Assembly: GCF_024628865.1 (NCBI RefSeq)
Contig: NZ_CP102384.1
Coordinates: 4,103,001 to 4,167,000, forward strand
Reading direction: 5' to 3'
Length of the DNA stretch: 64,000 nucleotides
From: Sphingopyxis sp. DBS4
GTDB lineage: Bacteria; Pseudomonadota; Alphaproteobacteria; Sphingomonadales; Sphingomonadaceae
Shown: positions 56,818-64,000 of the stretch, piece by piece
Numbering within the stretch: the stretch's first letter is position 1
How the letters are laid out: the number at the start of each line of letters is the position of its first letter
Notes under the pieces: model-generated
The model's input: only the letters and a program-made list of their open reading frames with translations
What the model was told of the DNA's origin: nothing
Databases searched by the model: none
Program-made: the position numbers and the translations under genes

Positions 56818-59769
56818 ATGCAAAAGACGTTACTCGCCGCAATATTGGCATCGGGCTGCGCCATCGCGGCGCTCGCTTCGGCACCCGCACATGCACAAGT
56901 CGAACAGCGAAGCTTCGAAATCGCCGCGCAGCCGCTCGGCGATGCGCTGCGCAAATATAGCGACGTCTCGGGCCGCCACATTCTTTATTCGGCCGACCTC
57001 GTCCAGGGGAAGCGCTCGAAGGCCGTTCGCGGGCGGATGTCGAGCGACGCCGCGCTGACGCGTCTGCTTGCTGGCAGCGGCCTCAACGTCGAGCTCGTCG
57101 ATGGCACGCTGGTGCTCCGCGCGGGAAACGGCGATGCGGCGGAGGACCTCAGCTCGACTGACGAGACGCCGGAAACCGCCGCTGGAGACGCCATCGTTGT
57201 CACAGGCTCGCGTATTCGCGGTGCTGGCCCGGTTGGTTCGCCCGTTCTGACCCTCGACCGCGAGGCAATCGAAAAAAGCGGCTATGGCACCGTCCAACAG
57301 TTGCTCCAGTCGCTGCCGCAGAATTTCGGCGGCGGGCCGACCGAGACAACGCTTGGCGCGACCACTCGAAATGGCGCGGGAAGCGATGCGACCTACGGCA
57401 GCAGCATCAACCTCCGCGGACTCGGTGCCTCGTCGACCCTTGTCCTGATCGATGGCGCGCGACCGGCGCTCGGCGGCATCGGCGGGGTCTTTGCCGACAT
57501 TTCGCTCATTCCGATGAGCGCAGTCGAGCGTATCGAGGTGCTGACCGATGGCGCATCGGCCATCTACGGTGCCGACGCGGTCGGCGGCGTCGTGAACGTC
57601 CGCCTCCGCAATCGCTTCGAAGGTGCCGAGACCATCCTACGCGCCGGTACAGCAGACGGCGACATGACCGAGGTCCAGTTCGGCCAGCTCTTCGGGAAAA
57701 GCTGGGGCGGCGCACATCTGACGCTGGCCTATCAGTTCTCGCAGCGCGGGGCCCTCCACGCCGCCAAACGCGATTTCGCGCGCGAGGATCTCCGTCCCTT
57801 CGGTGGCCCCGATTTCCGTTCGACCTTTGCCGTGCCGGGAACGATCACCGCGGCCAACGGCCAAGTGTTCGGAATTCCCGCGGGACAGGATGGGCGCAAT
57901 CTCGATGCGGCTGACCTCCTTCCCGGCGTCCAGAACCGCCGCGACGCACGCGCGGAAAGCGGGTTGCTGCCGCGCCAGCGCACGCATAGCCTTTATGCCG
58001 CGGGAGAATTCGACCTCAGCGACAGCCTGACCTTCCGCGCCAATGTCCTCCTGGCCGAGCGGCGCTATCGCAAGGTCGGGATCGGCGACTTCCTCCAGTC
58101 GGCCACCGTCCCGGTCACCAATCCCTTTTATGTCGATCCCATCGGCACCAACCAGCCGGTGACGGTCGCATACAGCTTCGTTAACGACCTCGGGCCGCAG
58201 CTCGACGTCGGACGCGTGCGCGGGATCACCGCCAACGCCGGCCTCGAACAGGCGTTCGGCGCGTGGCGCGTCCAGTTCGGCGGCACCTATGGGCGGCAGA
58301 AGGGCAAGGCCGACACGATCAACGCGACCAATCGCGCGCGGCTGCGTGCCGCGCTCGCCGACACCAACCCGGCGACCGCCTTCAATATCTTCGGCAACGG
58401 GAGCGCGAACAACCCAGCGACGATCGCCGCCATTCGTGGAAGCTATTCGACGCTTGACGATTTCGAAAGCTGGTCGGCGGCGCTGCGCGGCGACGGCCCG
58501 CTCTTCCGCCTTCCGGGTGGCGAGGTCCGGCTCGCGATCGGCGCCGAGTATCGCCGCGAACGCTACAGCTATGAGACGACGAACGATATCAGCTTTGCGA
58601 CGCCGCTGACCGAGCCACTCGCCGGCCTCCCCGGCCCGCGCCACGTCAAATCGGCCTATGCCGAGCTACTGGTTCCGATCTTCGGGGCGGACAATGGCGT
58701 CCTCGGCATCCGCAAGCTCGATCTCTCGCTCGCGGGACGGATCGAGGATTATAATCAGTTCGGGCGAACCACAAATCCGAAGCTCGGCGTCCGGTGGGAA
58801 GTGTTCGATGGCATCGCGCTGCGCGGCTCCTACGGCACCTCGTTTCGTGCTCCCGCCTTCGACGAGCTGATCGGTCCCGCTGTGTCACTCTACACGACGT
58901 TCGTGTCGCCCGACCCGGCATCGCCGACCGGCACCTCCAACGTGCTCGCACTCTTCGGCTATGCGCCGGGGATCGGGCCGGAAGAAGCCACCACATGGAC
59001 CGCGGGCTTCGATATCGCTCCGCCGTCGCTGCCGGGCGTGAAGGCGTCGCTCACCTATTATGATGTCGACTATAAGAACCGCATCGGCACGGCGAGCGAG
59101 GATTTCCTGCGCTTCCTCTCCAATCGCGACGTATTCGGCGGCGTCATCATCGACAATCCGTCGCTGGCGCTCGTGCAGAGCTATTTCAGCGCGCCGACGT
59201 TCAGTAACCCGTTCGGGCTCGCCCCAACCGATATCGTCGCGATCCTCGACGGACAGATCCGCAACCTGTCGGCGGTGCGCCAGCGCGGGCTCGATTTCGA
59301 TGTCGGCTATGCGCCCGAGTTCGCAGGCGGCATTCTCGATCTCGGCATCGCGGGAAGCCATATCTTCTCGATCGATCGGCAGCTGACGCCGGGTGCGCCC
59401 GCGACCGACGTCGTCGGCAATTATGGCAGCCCGGCGAAATGGCGTCTGCGGGGAAGGCTCGGCTGGTCGTCGGACGGCGGCTTTTCGGCCAACGCCTTCG
59501 TCAACTATATCGATGGCTACACCAACCAGGTGGTGGTGCCGGTCGAGCAGGTATCGTCGTGGACGACGGTCGACCTCACGCTATCGCAGCGGATCGGCGG
59601 CAACGAAGGGGGGCGCGGGCTCAATCTCGCGCTCAGCATCGTGAACCTGTTCGATCGCGACCCGCCCTATATCACCAACCGCAGCAACACGTCTGCGCTC
59701 GGGTACGACCCGGAGAAGGCAAACCCGCTGGGGCGGATGATCTCGCTCCAGGCGACCGTGCGATGGTAG
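56818..59769 (+). CDS. TonB-dependent receptor with STN signalling domain
   Basis: A 983-residue outer-membrane receptor. A signal peptide (AAILASGCAIAALASAPAHA) is followed by an STN domain (residues ~30-85, FEIAAQPLGDALRKYSDVSG), a TonB-box-like DAIVVTGSRIRG, the plug (SSTLVLIDGARPALGGIGGV, YGADAVGGVVNVRLR) and a long beta-barrel ending in an aromatic residue (QATVRW). The STN domain contacts FecR. In this context the ligand is probably the lasso peptide or an iron complex. Confidence 0.93.
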   Translation: MQKTLLAAILASGCAIAALASAPAHAQVEQRSFEIAAQPLGDALRKYSDVSGRHILYSADLVQGKRSKAVRGRMSSDAALTRLLAGSGLNVELVDGTLVLRAGNGDAAEDLSSTDETPETAAGDAIVVTGSRIRGAGPVGSPVLTLDREAIEKSGYGTVQQLLQSLPQNFGGGPTETTLGATTRNGAGSDATYGSSINLRGLGASSTLVLIDGARPALGGIGGVFADISLIPMSAVERIEVLTDGASAIYGADAVGGVVNVRLRNRFEGAETILRAGTADGDMTEVQFGQLFGKSWGGAHLTLAYQFSQRGALHAAKRDFAREDLRPFGGPDFRSTFAVPGTITAANGQVFGIPAGQDGRNLDAADLLPGVQNRRDARAESGLLPRQRTHSLYAAGEFDLSDSLTFRANVLLAERRYRKVGIGDFLQSATVPVTNPFYVDPIGTNQPVTVAYSFVNDLGPQLDVGRVRGITANAGLEQAFGAWRVQFGGTYGRQKGKADTINATNRARLRAALADTNPATAFNIFGNGSANNPATIAAIRGSYSTLDDFESWSAALRGDGPLFRLPGGEVRLAIGAEYRRERYSYETTNDISFATPLTEPLAGLPGPRHVKSAYAELLVPIFGADNGVLGIRKLDLSLAGRIEDYNQFGRTTNPKLGVRWEVFDGIALRGSYGTSFRAPAFDELIGPAVSLYTTFVSPDPASPTGTSNVLALFGYAPGIGPEEATTWTAGFDIAPPSLPGVKASLTYYDVDYKNRIGTASEDFLRFLSNRDVFGGVIIDNPSLALVQSYFSAPTFSNPFGLAPTDIVAILDGQIRNLSAVRQRGLDFDVGYAPEFAGGILDLGIAGSHIFSIDRQLTPGAPATDVVGNYGSPAKWRLRGRLGWSSDGGFSANAFVNYIDGYTNQVVVPVEQVSSWTTVDLTLSQRIGGNEGGRGLNLALSIVNLFDRDPPYITNRSNTSALGYDPEKANPLGRMISLQATVRW

Positions 59770-61736
59770 CACGCGCCGCATTGGTAATCGTTCTGCTGGC
59801 CGCGGCATCGCCCGCGGCCAGCCAGATGACGCCGAGAGACATTGCCGAGACCGCCGACATTTCGGGGCTGTCGGCTTCGCCCGACGGCCGCTGGCTCTCC
59901 TACCGGATCGAACGTCCGTCGGTGGCGACCAACCGGATCGACGTGGAATGGTATATTGTCGCCAGCGACGGCGGCACGCCCCCGCGCGCGCTCGGACGCC
60001 TCGGAACAGCCCTATGGAATGACGTCGGCACGGTTCTCCCCGGCGAGGCCCTCTGGATGCCGGACAGCCGGGCGCTGATCGTCCGGGCGCTGATCGACGG
60101 CCGCGTTGCGCTGTGGCGCAGCGGTATCGACGGGTCGGGCTTTGCACCGCTTGTCGAGCGCGAGGGCGACATCGAGCATTTCGCCATCGCGCCCGACGGC
60201 GCGCTGATCTTCAGCGAAGGCCCGGCGCGCGACGCAATTGCCCGTGCTGAGGATCGCGAGCGCGAGACTGGTATCCTCGTCGATGGAAAGACCGATCTCG
60301 CGCAGCCGCTGTTCCGCGGCGCGATGATCAATGGGCGCACTAGCACCCAGCGCTTCTCCGGCGCTTGGTTCGACCGCGTGCCGCTCCTGTCCGATGCCCC
60401 TCGCACCATCACCCGGCGCGACTTGCAAACGGGAACGGAGGAGCGCGCGTCGGCCGACGAAGGAAAATTGCTCGAAGTGCCGCCCGAACCGGAGCCCTCG
60501 TCCGAGCTCGACGGGCTCCTGCGGGACTTCGACGCATGCAGCAATCCCGTCGGATGCCCCGGCCTCGAATGGCGCTTGGCTGCCCAAACTACGCTCACCG
60601 ACGGTCGCATCGCTCTCACCCTGCGCGACCGTGCGTTCCGGGAAAGGCTGATGATCTGGTCGCCGAAGGCGAGCGCCATAGCCCCACTGGCCTCCTCGAC
60701 GGGCCTGCTGTCGGGTGGTCGCGACGAATCCAGCCCCTGTGCCGCAACGCCAGTCGCCCTTTTCTGCGTCGAGGCCGCCGCGGACATTCCGCCCCGTCTC
60801 GTCCGCATCGCCTTCGACGGCACCAAGACCGTCATCGACTCCCCCAATCCAGATCCTGACCGCGATGGGCTCCTTGCCGAAACGATCGCATGGCAGGTGA
60901 GCGGCAGCCGTGCGTCGGGCGTATTCATCCGCCCGAAGATCCCCGGGCGGCTGCCGCTCTTCGTCACTTATTATCGCTGTCCGGGCTGGCTTCGAGGGGG
61001 CCTCGGCGACGAATGGCCGCTCCGCGCGCTCGCGGCGAACGGCATCGCCGCGCTCTGCATCAACACGGTGGCTTCAAGGAAGTCCGCGCGTGAGAGCTAC
61101 GACCTCGCGCTGGATGCGGTGAAGGGCGCGATCGCCATGCTGTCGAAGCGCGGTGACATCGATCCGGATCGAGTCGGCATGGGCGGCCTCAGCTTCGGCA
61201 GCGAAGTGACGATGTGGACGGCGCGGTACAGCGATCTCCTGAAGGCCGTCTCGATCGCGTCGGTCCAGATGGAGCCTGCCTATTACTGGTTCAACGCCCG
61301 GCCCGGACGCGAGATGTTCGCCGACAATCTACGCGCCTATTGGAAGCTCGGGCGCCCCGACGAAAACCCTGCAGCGTGGCGCAGTCTGTCGACCGCCCTC
61401 AACATCGATCATATCCATGCGCCGGTCCTGATGCAGCTTCCCGAGCATGAAGCGCGACAAGCGGTCGAGCTACAAAGCAGGCTCGCCAGCGCCCGCATGG
61501 GCGAGATGCACATCTTTCCGCTCGCGCCCCATATCAAGGTCGAACCACGTCAGAAGCTCGCGGCCTATCAGCGCAATCTCGACTGGTTCCGCTACTGGCT
61601 CACCGGCCAGATCGATCCGGACCCGGCCAAGGCCGACCAATATCAGCGCTGGTCGAAGCTCGGCCGACCGGAAGGCAGGGCTTCAATCGACCGCACCCAG
61701 CGTTCGGCGTCGGCGATTTCGAGCAACCGGAAATAA
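59763..61736 (+). CDS. Lasso-peptide isopeptidase (S9 prolyl-oligopeptidase-like, AtxE type)
   Basis: A 657-residue serine hydrolase with a signal peptide (ALVIVLLAAASPAASQ). It has a beta-propeller N-terminal half (ISGLSASPDGRWLSYRIERP) and an alpha/beta-hydrolase C-terminal half with nucleophile motif GGLSFGSEV and a late His in LAPHIKVEPRQ. The short acidic stretch LMQLPEHEAR occupies the place of the triad acid. Family members open the lasso isopeptide bond so that the linear peptide can be degraded. The ATG overlaps the receptor stop by seven bases. The 3' end overlaps the convergent C gene by 94 bases. Confidence 0.88.
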   Translation: MVARAALVIVLLAAASPAASQMTPRDIAETADISGLSASPDGRWLSYRIERPSVATNRIDVEWYIVASDGGTPPRALGRLGTALWNDVGTVLPGEALWMPDSRALIVRALIDGRVALWRSGIDGSGFAPLVEREGDIEHFAIAPDGALIFSEGPARDAIARAEDRERETGILVDGKTDLAQPLFRGAMINGRTSTQRFSGAWFDRVPLLSDAPRTITRRDLQTGTEERASADEGKLLEVPPEPEPSSELDGLLRDFDACSNPVGCPGLEWRLAAQTTLTDGRIALTLRDRAFRERLMIWSPKASAIAPLASSTGLLSGGRDESSPCAATPVALFCVEAAADIPPRLVRIAFDGTKTVIDSPNPDPDRDGLLAETIAWQVSGSRASGVFIRPKIPGRLPLFVTYYRCPGWLRGGLGDEWPLRALAANGIAALCINTVASRKSARESYDLALDAVKGAIAMLSKRGDIDPDRVGMGGLSFGSEVTMWTARYSDLLKAVSIASVQMEPAYYWFNARPGREMFADNLRAYWKLGRPDENPAAWRSLSTALNIDHIHAPVLMQLPEHEARQAVELQSRLASARMGEMHIFPLAPHIKVEPRQKLAAYQRNLDWFRYWLTGQIDPDPAKADQYQRWSKLGRPEGRASIDRTQRSASAISSNRK

Positions 61737-63334
61737 TCGAAATTGCCGTCGAGATTGTCGCGGGCGAAATAAGCCTCAATCGAAGCGCGATCGAGCAATC
61801 CCTGCTCGGCGAGGCGCCCGCCCAATATGAGATCGCGGAGCGCGGGCCGCTGCGCCAGAAAGGCGGCGACGCAGAGGGATTCGATCCGACCCTTCCCGCG
61901 CCGCCAGACGATCTCGGGCGGCAGGTGCGGCGCAAAGGCGGCGCGCGCCACGGCGCGATCACGGCCGCCTGCGACCCAGGTCCAGCTCGGGATCCGCAGG
62001 CAAAATTCGACGACCGGCTGTGACAGTAATGGCGCGATGGCGTCGCGATCATACCAGCGCTCGGGCCGATCCAGGAAATCGAGAATGCGCCGGATGGCCT
62101 CGACATGGTTGCGCTTGGCTTGCGATACGGCGGTCGGGCCCACGTCCCAAGGATGGGCGAAAGGGATTGCCGGCACGGCGTCGACCGCGAGGAAAGTCGT
62201 ATCGCGTTCCCAGCGACGCCTCGGTCCCTTGCGCCACGCGCGCCACGATAGCCGGGCCGCATCCCAGAGCGACGCATTGGACGCGCGGGCCACGTCGCGC
62301 ATGGTTCTGAACATTCGCCCGCCCAATCCGAAGTGCGATGCCGCATCGAGGATCGGAGCGACCGTGCTGTCGAAGGCGAAGACATTGTCGCCACCGATCC
62401 CGCCAAACACCGAGACCTCGCGATCGCCAACCGCAACTTCGAAGGCCCGGTCGATCCCGCCGAGGACGGCATAGGCGCCGGGCCTGAAGTGGAGATGCGC
62501 TGGCGGTCTCACCAGGTCGACCGTGCGGTCGTCATGTTCGGCCTCGATCAGTTCGATCGAGCAGCGCTCCGCCACGGCGCGGGCATAGTGCCGCTCGTCG
62601 CCATCGGCGTCCGGCGTCGCGAAAGTGACCGCAGCGCTATTGGCGTCAGCCGCCGATAGCGCTGCCGCAACGATCGAGGAATCAAGACCGCCCGAAAGCT
62701 CGATCATGATATCCGGTCGCGCCCCGACCCAGGCGGCAACCGCCGCCTGGAGGGTGTGCTGAAGGACCGGCGCCAACTCGGCAACCGGCAACGGATCGCG
62801 ATCGGCGACGAAGGGCCATGGCGACCATGTCTGCTCGACCCGGGCCGAAGCGCCATCCCAAAGCAGGCGCGATCCGGGCAGCAGCTCCGAGACGCCGACG
62901 AGACCTGTCCGTTCGGTGCGAAGATTCCGGTATGCGAGCCCGTGTGCGACGAAACCCCAGTCAATCTGGATCGCACGACAAAGCCCCATTAGCAATTTCA
63001 GATGCGATGCGAGCAACACGCCGGCCTGATGCGGCACCCAATAGAGCGGCCGCCCCGTGAGCGGCGCGCGCTCGGCGCCGCTAAGTGACGCGCCCCGGTA
63101 AAAGGCGAGAAAGTCGCCCCAACCATCGCCCGGCGCGCGTAGCGGCTTCCCGGAATGCGGGAAAATGTCCCCAATTATGATCGAGCCGTCCGCAAGACGG
63201 CTTTGCTGGACGTCTTCCCCAGCCCACAGCTCGAGGCCCGGAAATGTGTCGATGCGATGCAAGCCCTCGTGGGACCCCGCGTCAGCAAGCCCGGTCGCGC
63301 CCATGCCGGCGAAGGCGAGGACGCCCTGCCTCAT
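61643..63334 (-). CDS. Lasso macrolactam synthetase (asparagine-synthetase-like, protein C)
   Basis: A 563-residue asparagine-synthase homologue. A degenerate glutaminase-like N-terminal half lacks the catalytic Cys2 (it starts MRQGVLAFAG). The synthetase half carries the ATP-binding SGGLDSS (214-220) and a C-terminal WRRGKGRIES. It would adenylate the acidic side chain of the precursor and close the macrolactam ring. It overlaps gene B by four bases (ATGA), and its 3' end lies within the isopeptidase gene on the other strand. Confidence 0.9.
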   Translation of the reverse strand: MRQGVLAFAGMGATGLADAGSHEGLHRIDTFPGLELWAGEDVQQSRLADGSIIIGDIFPHSGKPLRAPGDGWGDFLAFYRGASLSGAERAPLTGRPLYWVPHQAGVLLASHLKLLMGLCRAIQIDWGFVAHGLAYRNLRTERTGLVGVSELLPGSRLLWDGASARVEQTWSPWPFVADRDPLPVAELAPVLQHTLQAAVAAWVGARPDIMIELSGGLDSSIVAAALSAADANSAAVTFATPDADGDERHYARAVAERCSIELIEAEHDDRTVDLVRPPAHLHFRPGAYAVLGGIDRAFEVAVGDREVSVFGGIGGDNVFAFDSTVAPILDAASHFGLGGRMFRTMRDVARASNASLWDAARLSWRAWRKGPRRRWERDTTFLAVDAVPAIPFAHPWDVGPTAVSQAKRNHVEAIRRILDFLDRPERWYDRDAIAPLLSQPVVEFCLRIPSWTWVAGGRDRAVARAAFAPHLPPEIVWRRGKGRIESLCVAAFLAQRPALRDLILGGRLAEQGLLDRASIEAYFARDNLDGNFDYFRLLEIADAERWVRSIEALPSGRPSFDQR

Positions 63335-63984
63335 CCGACTGTCAGGATCGGTGTGAAGTTGCGCGCTTCAGCCGCTGTGCCGGTGAGGACCGTATCGGAA
63401 GACTGCAACCAGCTATGGGCTGCGAAGGGATTTGTGCGAACACCGAAAACGAGGGTGGCCGCCAATCCGCGCCCCAGCAGGATCCGGTCCAGCGCCAGAG
63501 CGTCGACCAGGCAGCGAGGCGAGATCGGGACGATCCAGCGGCTCGCCGCATAGCGTGCGGCAACCGCTACAATTTCCCCTTCTCGTTTCGCGCCTCCGAT
63601 GCGCTGCTTGGCCACGGCAAGACTGGCGACCGTGGCGCCGATCCTGTTGGGGCGCATCGCGCGGCGTGCCCAATAGAGGCTGCGCGCAGCTGTGACGCCT
63701 CCGGCCATGCTGAAGCCATCGTCACGCGCCGACAAATCGCTCGTCGGAATTGCGACGCTCGCGGGGTCGAGACCCCCTCGGCCGTCCGAGTGCGCGAGAA
63801 GACCTGTGCGCACCAAACCGGTCATTGCATCGCTGTCGTTGAACGCGCCCGACCGCAGGCGCTCGAATGCTGCACGATCGTCGCCGCGCAACGCGAAATA
63901 GCGGTCGCGTGCGAGATCGAGGAAGACGAGCTCGCCGCCCACCTCGCAATAGCCTATTCCCGGCGCCAGCATCCAGCTCATCAT
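63331..63984 (-). CDS. Lasso leader peptidase (RRE + transglutaminase-like, protein B)
   Basis: A 217-residue fused B protein. The N-terminal ~80 residues are a PqqD-like recognition element that binds the leader peptide (LVFLDLARDRYFALRGDDRA). The C-terminal domain is a transglutaminase-like Cys protease: Cys158 in SPRCLVDALALDR and His190 in NPFAAHSWLQ, spaced by 32 as in McjB. At the position of the McjB Asp (12 further on) I see Gly202, so the third triad member may be elsewhere. It starts at ATG 63984 or 63981. Confidence 0.87.
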   Translation of the reverse strand: MMSWMLAPGIGYCEVGGELVFLDLARDRYFALRGDDRAAFERLRSGAFNDSDAMTGLVRTGLLAHSDGRGGLDPASVAIPTSDLSARDDGFSMAGGVTAARSLYWARRAMRPNRIGATVASLAVAKQRIGGAKREGEIVAVAARYAASRWIVPISPRCLVDALALDRILLGRGLAATLVFGVRTNPFAAHSWLQSSDTVLTGTAAEARNFTPILTVG

Positions 63985-64000
63985 AGTTCCCGGATGCGGG
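63981..64000 (-). CDS. 3' end of a further lasso-locus gene (mostly outside window)
   Basis: On the minus strand a frame ends in codons for RIREL and TGA (63983-63981), overlapping the B start as ATGATGA. This is the pattern of a coupled upstream gene, which in this locus could be the precursor (A), a kinase or another tailoring gene. Only five codons are visible, so it could be chance. Confidence 0.3.

Overview
The window is GC-rich, densely packed DNA that looks like a sphingomonad (Alphaproteobacteria; Sphingopyxis/Sphingobium/Novosphingobium-like). The reasons are the trb-type conjugation genes with repeated DUF736 companions, two GTTC-N7-GTTC LexA boxes of the alphaproteobacterial type, an imuA/dnaE2 remnant, and a lasso-peptide locus with FecI/FecR/TonB-receptor and isopeptidase genes. 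The genus is inferred from gene content, not from a marker gene.

Region 1 (1-11.2 kb) is a catabolic CoA-ester operon: a LiuC/AtuE-like hydratase (cut by the window edge), a biotin-dependent acyl-CoA carboxylase alpha subunit, an AtuA fusion, a SnoaL-like protein, a two-subunit coenzyme-B12 acyl-CoA mutase, its MeaB-type GTPase and an SDR. A tandem class III CoA-transferase converges on it. The mutase lacks the family's catalytic histidine and its usual substrate-recognition residues, so this may be an undescribed B12 rearrangement inside an acyclic-terpene/leucine-like degradation scheme.

Region 2 (11.4-32.3 kb) is the conjugation core of a probable integrative conjugative element or conjugative plasmid: DUF2274-trbI-G-F-L-K-J-E-D-C-B on the minus strand, a divergent LuxR-type regulator, a cargo block (three small genes, a RadC/winged-helix protein and an ApeA-like HEPN protein), then a CopG-like gene, traG, the relaxase, a lytic transglycosylase, DUF736, traF, DUF2840, an AlpA-like regulator, DUF2285 and DUF6499. 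No integrase, tRNA or att site was found.

Region 3 (32.4-54.9 kb) is accessory cargo dominated by predicted nucleases and immunity-like genes. It has three more DUF736 copies, a LOG/SLOG + HEPN gene pair, a second HEPN gene, a decayed imuA-dnaE2 fusion, an SOS/alkylation cluster (DUF1810, two SRAP proteins, AlkB-like), an EEP-family lipoprotein, a PD-(D/E)XK gene divergent from an Xre/RES toxin-antitoxin pair, a PIN-like protein, a separated DinJ/YafQ pair, a minus-strand operon of MNT-HEPN, an unknown protein and a 1118-residue NERD-STAND protein, and one more HEPN-like gene. Five HEPN-type proteins in 31 kb is striking.

Region 4 (55.2-64 kb) is a lasso-peptide locus: ECF sigma factor, FecR anti-sigma factor, STN-type TonB receptor and isopeptidase on the plus strand, converging on the synthetase (C) and protease/RRE (B) genes on the minus strand. 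The precursor gene is not in the window and should lie just beyond base 64000.
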